Below are positions 34,445 to 45,162 of a stretch of DNA of 64,000 bases, piece by piece. Source of the DNA: Verticillium longisporum (taxonomy: Eukaryota > Ascomycota > Sordariomycetes > Glomerellales > Plectosphaerellaceae); contig JAETXT010000004.1 in NCBI GenBank assembly GCA_019188255.1, forward strand, positions 3,472,001-3,536,000, given 5' to 3'. Position 1 is the first letter of the stretch. Each line of letters opens with the position of its first letter. A program made the translations under genes and the position numbers. The notes beneath the pieces were generated by a model. That model was not told where the DNA came from. It was given only the letters and a program-made list of their open reading frames with translations, and ran no database searches.

Positions 34445-34699
34445 TTATTATACTATTAATAAGAGACTCCCTTTTATTAACGGTACGACTTTTTAATTAA
34501 TCGGATAGGCCTTTTTATAGGTCCTAGGGCTTAGAATAGCTATATTCCGGGCCTAAATATATATTTAAACGTTTACTAAATATCTAAATATCGAAATATT
34601 ATAGATTTAGTTATTTAACTATAGGAAATCGGTCTATTTATTTAGCTATTTAATAATTTAACTTATTATATTTAATCGGGGTGCATTACTAAAGACTGG

Positions 34700-35137
34700 C
34701 CTGGATAGAACTATAAGTGTAGCTATTAGTAAAGAGGAGTTGGCCGATTTAATCCTTATAGGCGTTTTCCATAATACGCATACTGGAAACTACAGTGTGG
34801 AGAGTGCTATCGTCGATGCGGTACAAGAAACCCTCATATTCCGCAGGGCGTCCACGCCGCCGGTGTCATCTGTGAACAATGCCACCGGCTCTGGTGCTAG
34901 GCAGAGGACTATCCGGAACGTACTATGGTACGAGAACGCCGTTATAGATATAGCGAGCGACATCGTACAATGGAGCCCTCGAACAGGGGGTTAGCTGTGT
35001 ACTGGAGAACACTTGCATGTACGTATGAAGGCACCGAGGAGAGTGAGGTCCCTACTTTACAGGGTAAGCGTACCTTGTCGATTGTGAGCTTAATTTTCGA
35101 GAACATCAAGTACAGCTTCATGTCGCTTCTCAATCAA
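34700..35137. other. Right flank of the transposon block
   Basis: Base composition returns to normal beyond the duplication at 34692-34699. An 84-codon open frame (34740-34994) begins without ATG and has no known motif. It might be the remnant of whatever the hAT-like element landed in. Confidence 0.35.
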
Positions 35138-35208
35138 GCGTGAATGGTTTAGTGGTAAAATTCTCCGTTGCCATCGGGGAGCCCTGGATTCGATTCCCAG
35201 TTCACGCA
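35138..35208 (+). tRNA. tRNA-Gly (GCC)
   Basis: This is a 71-nt intronless cloverleaf. The acceptor arm GCGTGAA pairs with TTCACGC. The D arm contains TGGTTTAGTGGTAAAA (A box), the anticodon loop TTGCCAT gives GCC, and the T arm is CTGGATTCGATTCCCAG (B box). The discriminator base is A. T-rich sequence downstream (about 35219-35226) can terminate RNA polymerase III. Confidence 0.95.
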
Positions 35209-36358
35209 CACATACAATCTTTTGCTTTTCCTGGACATTCATTCCTGGAGACCTTTTTGCCTTCATGTCTCAATCCTGTTAAGACACATCCAATTAAAAG
35301 GAACTCCAGCGCACATCTCCGAGTGCCAGTCTGATGCATTCACATTATGACGTCAGCTGACACGTCTTTCTTCCTGTTAACCACAAGCGTCAGGTCTCTT
35401 GGCGTATGATAGCATGCGGCCGGTGGTTGCTAAATCTACATGTCACATCCTACGCGCAGATTTATGACGTGCCCCCCTGATGCACCATGGCTCCGACGTC
35501 CTTCTGGCTACGCTCTTCTCTTAAACCCTTCTCTTCTCCAACAAAACTTGCCGCGCCCACATTATAAACTCATCTTTGATGATCCATCTCCACCCCATCA
35601 TTTTCTCACAGACTGCCGCTTGCTCTTTTCTTAGCGCATCAGCTAATGGCCAACCCAAAGGCGTCCGATTGGGGTAAGTACTATGGAAAATACGGTAACG
35701 TCGTGTCTTGCCTAGTGTGCTATTGCGAGGCGCCTACTGAATATTCCCCTGTCTCGTAGCCCACGTCAAGTTGAAAAGGGCTGGTCTATGGACGCTGGTT
35801 TACCTATGCTTACCATGTACCTTCGGCATGTCCGCGATGTAGACGGATAATGCTCCATGGTAGGAATTGCCGAAGAGACCTAATGCGGGTGAGAGGGAGC
35901 ACGCTCCGGCAGGGTCTACGAGGGAGGCCTAGGGCGGTCATTCGCGAGGCGGTCACCTGAGATCTCACTCACTCAGGGCAGATTCAGATCGCCCGCCCCG
36001 CTGACAGCGTCCTTGAGCAGAGACGTTCATTTCCAATCTCGTGCAATGTGCCAATCGACGTTGGAGAGAAGCTGGTCGTGGCGATTGTGGTTAGCCACTG
36101 CTTCCATGTGGCCGATCGAAATAGGGCACCCGGGCGGAAGGAAGACAACTGCTGTGTTGTTTGACATCTCGGCTTGGACATCCTCTAATTAGATTTCGCC
36201 ATCACAATGACTCTCCCAGTCATGATCATGATGCGAGACGTACATATCACAAGCATTATGTGTGTTACCGAGAAAATGAGTCTGTTATCATATGCCGCTC
36301 GACATAACACCGTCGACGATGATCGCCAAAAAACATCCCTAAGTGAAGCCATAGAGTC
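35209..36358. other. Intergenic, no supported gene
   Basis: This region between tRNA-Gly and the 3' end of the Zn2Cys6 gene contains only short ORFs without motifs. Confidence 0.4.
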
Positions 36359-38316
36359 CTAGTAAAACCCGTTTGCCGACTGCATCATCTCAAAGCTGGT
36401 GATAGGTTGTGGAGGAGCATGTCGATGTCTGATTCCATTCCAAGGCGTGAGTGGTCGATTGTGACCTAAGAAGGTCGCAAGGGAACACAAGTCATTCGAC
36501 CGTAGTAGTAATTGGAATTGGGCCATCGTTCGAACAGTCTTCGACCTTCTCAGATCTTGCGCACCGAGCTTCATGACAATTTCGTCGATGCTGATCTTGA
36601 GAAAGTCAGACTGCTGCAGCTCCGTCTCGATAAAACGACAACGGTCAGAAGGGGTGAACTCGGTATGGAAGACCAGCCAATGACAGATTGCAACCCGCAC
36701 ATTGACAAAGGCATAGGGCTTGTCGCATCCAGTCCGCAACGTCCGAAAGGTATTTGACAGACAGAGAGAGCATGTCATCTGACAGGAAACGGCAAGGGAA
36801 GCTGCGCCAAGACCGGAAAGACTCTGCAGGTCTTCCTGTGGACAGACTGAGCGGGGCAGACTGGTTTCCCATCTACGCAAACCATCCAGCCAGAACTTCT
36901 TTTTGCGTAAGTCCTTCTGTCCAACGATCGAATTGAGCAGCGTGAATTCGTCTTGGTCGAAGATGTCATCAAACTCGATCAAGGGATTGTTTGTTCGTGG
37001 GATACTGGGGGCAACCCACTGACTCCGAGCATCGAGTGGCTTGAGGATGTCAACAGTGATTCGTCTCTGGAGGGGTGATAGGCGCTTGCTGGCAGGATAG
37101 ATGGGACCACGTTGTCTGGCAGTGAGGCCGTCGATCGAAGTCCGGTTAGCCAGAAGGTACTCTGCGACGACGCATTCGAGGACACTCAGGGAAGCAGACA
37201 AGGATCTGCACGGGGTTTCGCGATGGAGTGCGTTGTGGCAATAACGTTGATTGATGACACCATCAGACTTGAGGAATATGCTAAGCCTGTGACAGGTCTG
37301 GCGTGTGTCGTTCAATTCGATGGACTCAATGACTTGGTGATTGAGGTTCAGGCACCAGTTGTGGCCACACAGTTGAGATTGAACACTTCCCTTTCCCTCA
37401 TCTCGCAACTCTTCAATAGACTTCAGGGTCAGTACCTTGTCGAACCGCATGTGAAAGTGGTGTGACCTGTCTCCACATACAGCACCATCGCCAACCATTC
37501 CGGTGGAGAACTCAAAGCCGCAGGACGTGTTATTTTCGGGGGGGGAAACAAGAGAGAAACGGCCGGGCGTTTCGTCAGACGGGATGCCGGTGTCTCTGGG
37601 AGGCCTAGCTGGCCCACTGGCGTTTCGATAGGACTCATCGTTGGGGGTCGTGCGTGCCATCGACGCTTGAATCAGCCACGACAGAGGCATCTGGGGATAG
37701 AAAAACGAGTATCCGCTGATGCAACATTCGCCGAATGTATCCGAAATTTCTTGCCAGGTGGATTGGAACTGCCTCTGAAATTCAAGAACCTTCCGCCATT
37801 TGCATTCCTGCCAAGACAAGTCACAGTGAGGGGTATCGGGTTGGGGGTGAAGAGGAATTACGCGTACTGATCTGAGTATTCGGTCGAGGCATGGTGGTGA
37901 TTCTGGCAAACCGTGAAAGACAAGGGGAGTCGGTGACTGGGCTTCGACGACAACCAACTCCTGTCTGCACACGAGGTTGTTCGAGTCTGAGTCCTCGATG
38001 GTGATGGGAGCCTGATGCTGATTGGGCTCCTCTTTGACTTGTACCTTTTTGGCAACCTTGCCAGCCCTAGGATAATGGCACTCTCTAGGGCGACCGATGA
38101 CAGTGCAGACTTGACAAGGGTGTTTGCCGTCGCAAGTTTCGTAATCCCCCTCCATGCAAAGAGCACATCTGGGTTTTGGTCTGTCACGTGGCAGCGGTTG
38201 TTAAAATGTGTTCCTTTACTTGATGGTGATGGGCTTGACGGGGGAATGGGCACTCACTGTTCTGGAGGACTCGGCTCAGGACCGGTCTCTTCGTGATGAT
38301 CCCCGCTACTAGACAT
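36359..38316 (-). CDS. Zn2Cys6 protein with homing-endonuclease-type zinc loop
   Basis: Exon 1 is 38316-38258 and exon 2 is 38180-36359. The 77-bp intron runs from GTGAGT to GTGACAG and gives 626 aa. An optional in-frame 60-bp intron (GTACGC...TTGGCAG, about 37812-37871) would shorten it to 606. Residues 25-54 form a binuclear cluster: C25-x2-C28-x7-C36-x5-C42-x2-C45-x8-C54, with DGKHPCQVC at its heart. It binds DNA in many fungal regulators. Residues about 288-316 read SQLCGHNWCLNLNHQVIE through a later C, matching the zinc-binding loop of His-Me finger homing endonucleases (C291, C296, H301, C316). A second Cys/His group follows (YCHNALHRETPC). No fungal-TF middle domain is evident. It is probably nuclear; its targets are unknown. 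Confidence 0.72.
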
Positions 38317-38449
38317 TGCAGCGGGCAGGGAAATGACGGAAAGGCCGCAGTAAGGAAATATAAAAGAGGGCTTATCGCAAATGCCAGAAGAGAACTGGAG
38401 GAGAACTGAACGCAGACCGGACGAGGACTGGACGAGGAAAGGATGGAAA

Positions 38450-38650
38450 GGCCGTGGCAAAGAGACGTTGACGAGGGCTTGCCAGGGACGGAGGAACGAC
38501 GAGAGGCCGTGGCAGAGAGACGTTGACGGGGGCTTGCCAGGGACGGAGGAACGACGAGAGGCCGTGGCAAAGAGACGTTGACGAGGGCTTGCCAGGGACG
38601 GAGGAACGACAAAAAAGGCCGAGGACAAGAAGATGTTGACGAGGGCTTGA
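38450..38650. repeat. 55-bp tandem repeat, three copies plus a partial fourth
   Basis: Copies start at 38450, 38505 and 38560, each beginning ggccgtggca. A diverged partial copy starts near 38617. The array lies just upstream of the Zn2Cys6 gene start, in its promoter or leader. Confidence 0.85.
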
Positions 38651-39367
38651 TGAGGACGATTGGAAAGTCGTGGTGATCGGAACTCTGACCGTGGAATTGT
38701 GGGAGATCAGAAGAAGAAATGTAGCGTCTGTGGGTGTTTGATGTGCAGGATCGAGAAAAGAGAAGGAGGGATGGGCGAGACTGGGAAGGTTCGAGTCTGA
38801 ATGAGCTGCGCTTGGCTCTGTGTCGGTGACTCATGGCCAGCGGTCGAAATAGAGAAGGAGAGATAGACGAACCCGCTTGGAAAGTGCGATCCTGGACAAG
38901 CTGCTCATCACTGGGTGGGTGATGGAGACGAGGGGAAGGCACGACCGTGATGACCGACGCAAATTGGAAACTGCGTTGCTGTGGGATCGAGGGGATGTAA
39001 GGAGCTCCTGGGAGATGCAAAACTCGGCCCGAAATGCGTTCCTGCCGTTTGCGAGTCGAGGACGAGCTTTGAGAAGGAAAAATCTTGTCGCTCCTAGGAG
39101 AAAAGGGCTGGCGGGCGAGTGAGGATGGAGGGAAATGGGCTGTGAGGCTTTCCACGTTGTCTGGTGACGACCAGTGCTGCCGAGGTCATCGTTAGCCACA
39201 CGGGTGTCTCATCTCGCACAAGGATTCTTACTTGGTTTGTCGGTTTATAATAAAAGAAAAAAGCTGAGCGATCACGGTTCATCATCCGCGTGACACATTG
39301 CATGCGGCGAATAAATCCCCATGATCGCTAGCCTCCCGCCAGCAGACCTCATTCGGAACTGCAGACC

Positions 39368-39455
39368 GCGACAGTTTAAGGTCATGCCGAGGACCAACAG
39401 TTTTAGGGAGGTCATGCCTAGGACCGCGGCAGTTTAAGGTCATGCCGAGGACCAG
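39368..39455. repeat. Imperfect tandem repeat of about 29 bp, three copies
   Basis: The core cagtttaaggtcatgccgag is followed by gacc and recurs three times with small changes. It lies in intergenic DNA with no coding potential. Confidence 0.7.
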
Positions 39456-40878
39456 GCAGCTTCAATCTATGGCGAGCAGCACGGCTGCCCTGACCGAATC
39501 AGAGTATCTGTGACCAAATCAGTTCACTCCAGTCGGCATTGCTCGTTTGTATCACGACCAGCTGCAGGGGACGAGGAAGGGAGCAAGTCTTCAAATAGAT
39601 GTGGTATTGACTATTAATCATCAATAGCTCAGTGACATGCTCCATCCATGTTTATCATGAGTCGCACGATAGAGTCATGCCAGTTGGTTGTTTTCTCTTC
39701 GTATTCGGATCCGTCCAGGCACCTGTGGCTTGTCACAGTGGTGGTGGGGGGGGGGGGGCGGACAGCATGCTGTTAAGAGTATTACTCCACGAAACAGCAG
39801 CGTGCCTACCTTAGGCCGAGGAGTGTTAAGACCCATTGAGAATACCTGATGTATTTCGGGGTTTGCTGGACTTGAAGCTGGACAGGACCTCGCGGTAGTG
39901 AAGATGAGTCTTGTTTAGGCAGGTGAGTCGGATGTAGGGGTATCGGTTGTGAAAGTTGGCTGCTTGTTTGAAATGCTTTAGTGAGATATTGGAAATAAGG
40001 CTAGTAGGGAGAATGAGGGTACATAGCATGAATATGCTTCTTGCCCGGCTGGAGCTGATCACTTTACCTGTAATTCTTGGTCCTGTAAGATGTTGTAGTA
40101 ACGTTGTTAGTAGTGCTGAACCAAATGTGGTTTGAAGGAGAATGGCCTGCGTACTGCGTTAGCCGTGGTGTTGCGGTTTTTGAGCATCCACTCTTAAATA
40201 TTTGAGTGCCGAACATGAAGTTCGCTCACTGTTTGTGCGGAAGGGCTGAAAACGCATATATCAAGGCACTCCTGGACCTTGATGGTCTTTGACGCGGCTT
40301 CCTCGCTGCCCAAAAGCTCGAGCGCGCGGAAGTATCCCTCGAAGGACGAGAAGTGGTCCTCACACCGTAGCGGGCTCACGAGTTCTTCGTAAAATGCAGC
40401 ATGCTTAAATGATTCGTGGCTTTTATGGAGATGTGCAATGCAGAACGCGGAAGTGAAGTTAGTGGTTTTCGCGATGGAGGGTTGGCGATGCCTAAGGGGG
40501 GACATCCTAGGGGTTTTCGTGCCGCGACTGTGGGCAGGAGGATATTTGTCTCTCGGATTCTTTGCGACTTTTTGGCGAGTCCCAAATATTTGCATGACAT
40601 TGCCATTAGGCTGCCATGGGCCAGCCATGACCACTTTAATATTGCTTTCCATCGCCCTGCGCTTCGAGAAGACAAGCGACGAAGATTGTACTGAAGGCAG
40701 CCTGTCACGGAAGGGTACCGAAGAAGCTCATGGGGCTAACAAATCGATTTCAGGTCATTAAGAGCGACGAAAATCCATAACAGCTATCCAAAACTCATAC
40801 AATATGACGAAAACCCATAAACCGGTGCCAAAATCCTAAACCTTATCCTCTCGAAAAAACATCATACCTCCAACACGT

Positions 40879-43800
40879 TTATTTGTTCTTTCCCGTGAGA
40901 GCACCTGTGATGCTGCCGAGACCGAGGCCGTCAAGCACGCGGTTGAGGCCCAGGGTACCGAGGAGGCCATCGATGATGCCACCGAGTCCAAGGCCGGAAA
41001 GAAGGCGTCCGACGAGATTGAGCACACCTGCGAGCAACAGTCCAACGGCGGCCAAAATCTGGCCCAGAGGCTCGGTCAGCAGTACCCAAAGTGGGTTCAG
41101 GTGCTTCTTGGCGTGAGGCATATCGGCAATCTTCTTCTTGGCGTTCTCAACACAGGTGACGACGGAGCCAGAAAGCTGATGGTATGTTAGAATTGAACAG
41201 ACACTGAAATGGTGAATGGCATAAACTTACCTCCTTAAGCAAGTCTGCGAGATGGTGCTCAGCAGGGGAAGCCTCGCTGGTGCTCGACTTGTGCTTAGCG
41301 TTGCGCTGGATGTGGCCGTCGGGATCCATGGCACGGATGGTACCGTTCAGCTCGCTGAGAATGTTGCCGCCCTCCTCGATCAGCGGCTTGACCTCCTTGA
41401 CGAGAGCGTCCTCGTCAAGTTCGTCCTTGGGTGTTCGCTCCGCCTTGTCAATCTTGTCGGTGATCATTTTGCAGATTGGGCGAATCTTGTCAAGACTCTG
41501 TTCGACTTGGCTAGCCAGGTTCTTGGCAATCTTCTCATCCTGCTCAGCCTCCTCGCGAGCCTTCTTCTCCTCCTCGGATTCCTTTGGCTCTTCAGGTTCG
41601 GGCTCGGGAATATCCGCAATGGCGGTGACGTGTCCTACGGGCGTGCCCTTGTGGTTGATAACGTCGTTGTCGTCGTCAATTTCGGCTCCGGAGCATACGC
41701 TGAGCTCGCCTGAGGTCAGGCGGGCGACAAGCTCCCCGTCGCGGTACACATCGCCTTGCTTGTTCACCTTGAGGCCGGCGAAAGGTCCCTTCTCCTTCTC
41801 AGGTTCCGGTTCCGGCTCCCAACGCTCCGCGCGGCCGATAACGTTCCCTTGGTGCAGAATTTCTCCATCTGCATCAACCTCACGTCCGAATAATTTTTTC
41901 CTGTCTCCCTCAATCAGGCGTCCAACGATATCAGCACTTGGGGTGACTACGGTGCCATCCTTGGCAACAGTGCACCCTGGCAACTCGGCAAATGGACCTT
42001 CTTTTTTGAGCTCACGCTCGCCTGTTTGAGTGTCAGCAAGTGGGTTTCAAGGTGTCTCAGGGTCGAAAGAAGACTTACCCTCCGGGAGCACCTCTGCAAC
42101 TCCCAGCTTGTCGCCACTTTCGGACAGTACGTTACCCTGCTTGTCGCACATTCGGTTGACCAATCTTGAAATATCCCCTTCAATCACGCGTCCGTAAGGC
42201 ACGCCACTTGAATCGACGACGAATCCGGCTTTGTTTACACGCTTGCCGCCCAAAATACTCTTGTCCTGTTCAGGTTCGGCCTCCGGCTCCTCCGGAGTGT
42301 AACGCTCGGCCTTTCCGATGACGTTCCCGTCGCGGACAACGTCACCGTCAGCGTCGACCTTGCTGTTTTGAAGCTTCTTCGCGTCGCCCTCGATCAGGCG
42401 TCCAACAATCTCACTGTTGTTGGTCACGTCGCCGTTGGCCTGGACCACGGCGTCGGGGAAATTCTCGAAGGGCTGGTCCTTCTTCTCGTGGCGTTCATGT
42501 TCCGGAATCAGCTCAGCTCGTCCGAGAACCTCGCCCGATTCGGAAAGAACCTCGCCCTTCTTATTGCACATTCGGTTGATCAATTTTGCGACGTCTCCTT
42601 CGATAACGCGTCCAAAAGCGGTGCCGTGAGAATCCACGACCAGTCCAGCCTTGTTGACACGCTTCTCCGCAAGTAGAGAGTTGTCGACCTCCGGAGCTGC
42701 CTCCTCCTCTTCGGGCTCCCAACGCTCAGCGCGTCCGAGAACGTTCCCCTGCCTATCTTGTACCTCGCCGTCGTCGTCGATTCTCTTCCCCTTCAATTTT
42801 TTGGCGTCGCCCTCGACCAGCACGCCAATCTTTTCTCCCTCAAAGGTGACGTCGCCGTTCGACTGGACGACAGCATCAGGGAAGTCCTCAAAGGGCGAAG
42901 GTTCCTTGAACTCCTCACGCTCCTTGTCGGCCAGAGGCTCGGCGCGGCCTATCTGCTCGCCCGAGTCGTTCCAGATACGTCCTTGAGCATCAGCCTTGCG
43001 GCCGACTAAATTCTTGACGGTGCCCTCGACGATACGGCCAATGACAGCATCATTTTTGACCAGATTGCCTGCCTTGTTGACCTTGGCGTCCTTAAGGCCA
43101 GCCAGTGCCTCAGCCTGCTTTTGCAGATCCTCAGCAATTTCCGACTTGAACTCGACGCGGCCGATTTCACTCCCGTCATCGTTGAGAATGGCTCCATCGG
43201 GAGCTATCTCCTTGTTTGCGAGCTCGAGCGGATCGCCTTCGACGACCTTGCCGATGGACTGATTGTCGAAGAGAACCTTACCTTCGTCGTCAAGCTGAGC
43301 ACCCTCGAATTGTTGGAAGGGGTTCTCCACCTGGACGTCGGCGACCGTCTCCATCTCGTCGAGCTGGCTCTGGGCCTGCTCGCTGAGACCCTTGGGGGCC
43401 TCGGAGGCGGCGTCCTTGGCATCTTCGGCCGTCTCTTCTGCAGTGTCCTTGGCACCCTCGGCAGTCTCCTCCGCAGAGTCCTTGGCGCCTTCGGCAGCGG
43501 CCTCGGTATCCTCGACCTTGTCGTTAGATGTAGTCTTGTCGGCGCTGTCCTTGGCGTCGGAAGTGGTCTGCTCTGCAGTGTCGAGAGCGTCGTCCGCTGT
43601 GTCGTCGAGACCCTTGGCAGAATCAGTGTCCTTGGGCACGTCCTTGGTCGTGTCATCGACGGTGGTCTGTGCAGTTTCGGTGGTCTCCTCTGCCGTGTCC
43701 TTGACATCGTCTGCCGTCTTTTCGACAGAGTCGGTCTTCTTGGACGTGGTGTCGTCCGCAGCGTCGGTCGCCTTGGACGTGGTGTCTTCGGCAGCGTCGG

Positions 43801-45162
43801 TCGCCTTGGACGTGGTGTCATCAGCGGCATCAGTGGCCTTGGACGTGGTGTCATCAACAGCATCAGTGGCCTTTGAGGTGGTATCTTCAGCGGCATCGGT
43901 GGCCTTTGAGGTGGTATCTTCAGCGGCATCAGTGGCCTTGGACGTGGTGTCCTCAGCGGCATCAGTGGCCTTGGCAGTGGTGTCCTCGGTCGTATCGTTG
44001 GCCTTGGACGTTGTGTCCTCCGCAGCATCCGTGGCCTTGGACGTTGTGTCCTCTACGGTGTCGGTGGCCTTTGTTGTGGTGTCTTCCGCAGTGTCGGTCG
44101 TCTTCTGAGTAGTGTCTTCGACAGTGTCCTTGGCACCGGAAGTGGTATCTTCGACGGTGTCCTTGGCCCCTGATGCAGTGCTCTCAACGGCATCCTTGGC
44201 GCCACCAACAGCACCAGAGACGGTGTCGGTCAGGCCCTTGTCGGACTGCTTGACAGTCTCGTTGTCATCAGTGCTGGCTTCAGTGGTGGCTTCGGTAGCC
44301 TCGTCCTTGGACTCGCTGGCCTCGCTCTGTGGTGGTTGGCTCTTGGTCTCGACCTCGGTCTTTGCGTTGTCGACAGCCTCCTGATCCTTGAGATCAATCG
44401 GCGCCGCCTCGGCAGCCTTGTCTGAGTTGTCGAAGAGTTCCTTCTTGGCCTCTTCAGTGGTCGCCGCCTTGTCCTCGGCGCTGCGATCTTCCTGCTTCTT
44501 TCCGAGGAGGCCGCCGAAGCCGCCGCCGCCGTTGCCGAGCCCGAGGCCCTTTGTGAGGCTGCCGACGAGGGGAAGGCCCTTCTCGACGGTCTGGACGGTG
44601 CCGTCAACTGTGTCGACAACACCCTTGACGCCCTTTGTTGCGCCCATCAAGGTGCCGAAAATGCCCTTCTTGGAGCCGCCTGCGGAGGCATTGTCGAGCG
44701 GGAGAGCCTTGCCTACGATACCGCCATCTTTTCCTACTATATCTCCTGTTGCTGTGACAACATTTCCGACTTGAGAGCGTTAATCGAAGCCTGTTTGGAT
44801 CTGATGAGATGGGTTGGGACGTACCGAGGTCGCCTGGGTCGCCCTCTGTGATCTTTCCTACAGTCTCTCCTTGCTCGTTGATGATTTCTCCTGATTTTCC
44901 TACGACGCCTGCTGCGAGGTTGCTTTCTGAGATCTCATCCTGTCCAGCTGGAGGTGAGTTAGCAAAAATCACGCGAAAAAGGTGAAGTGACTGTGGTTGT
45001 GGCTGAACAGTGAGGCGGTAAAGCCTCACGAAGTTGGATTACAGGTGTGGCTTCGAGGTGAGACATGGTGGCTGTGCTTGCGGGGGGACGTTGCATCGGG
45101 ATGTGCTTACCACTCTGCTTGGTGTCCTCCGCCTTCTTCGTAGTAGTGTCGCCCATGATCAT
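40879..45162 (-). CDS. LEA-like protein with DUF3659 repeats, 1317 aa
   Basis: Five exons: 45162-45111, 44947-44825, 44769-42079, 42021-41231 and 41175-40879. Introns are 163, 55, 57 and 55 bp, and all junctions keep frame. The start is MIMGDTTTKK (or MGD six bases later). A Gly-rich patch (GLGLGNGGGGFGGLLGKK) precedes about 12 tandem 11-residue units of the type EDTTSKATDAA, the amphipathic repeat of group 3 LEA proteins that coat membranes and proteins during drying. Then come about nine DUF3659-type units with the rhythm NKxGxVVDxxG...GRVIEGDxxKL...DxxGEVL...GRAE. A charged helix follows, then a hydrophobic Gly/Leu-rich C-terminus (LGQILAAVGLLLAGVLNLVG) that may insert into or bind membrane. 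Likely role: stress protection or structural gel; inference only. Confidence 0.88.
43740..44110 (-). repeat. 33-bp coding tandem repeats (11-residue LEA units)
   Basis: About eleven to twelve in-frame copies encode variants of EDTTSKATDAA inside the LEA-like gene. Several adjacent copies are nearly identical at the DNA level, so copy number may vary between strains. Confidence 0.85.

Larger units (their letters stand above)
22782..34691. mobile_element. hAT-like DNA transposon, RIP-degraded, carrying two nested insertions
   Basis: The AT-rich block is bounded by inverted repeats: CAGTACTGCACCCCGACT at the left end and, on the opposite strand at the right end, TAGTAATGCACCCCGATT (23 bp compared, three differences, two of them C/T). 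Outside them is an exact 8-bp duplication AAGACTGG (22774-22781 and 34692-34699). An 8-bp target duplication with YAGT-type ends is the hallmark of hAT elements. The sub-terminal zone repeats ggatttagttatttagtc twice at the left. Subtracting the nested LTR element leaves about 3.1 kb, a normal hAT size. No transposase frame survives: CpA is strongly depleted and TAG/TAA stops are everywhere, as expected after RIP. The class call rests on ends and duplication only. Confidence 0.6.
38317..40878. other. Intergenic region with repeats, no firm gene
   Basis: Apart from the 55-bp array it holds a short imperfect repeat at 39368-39455 and a 13-14 base G run near 39743-39758. A 324-codon minus ORF (38184-39155) is Ser/Pro/Arg-rich and looks like an open leader. 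A 152-codon minus ORF (40194-40652) has no known motif. Confidence 0.4.

Noticed and set aside
22782..34691. CRISPR-like or replication-origin repeats in the AT-rich block
   Set aside because: Repeats there are LTRs, inverted repeats and RIP-generated TA-rich runs; no regularly spaced identical repeats are present.
38184..39155. 324-codon minus-strand ORF
   Set aside because: Ser/Pro/Arg-rich translation through a minisatellite, overlapping the proper start exon of the Zn2Cys6 gene; probably leader sequence.
40194..40652. 152-codon minus-strand ORF
   Set aside because: Some stretches look protein-like, but there is no motif, no supporting exon and no start context; not enough to call.
43121..44384. 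Long plus-strand ORFs opposite the LEA repeats
   Set aside because: Valine/serine-rich shadows of the 33-bp repeat array in the real minus-strand gene.
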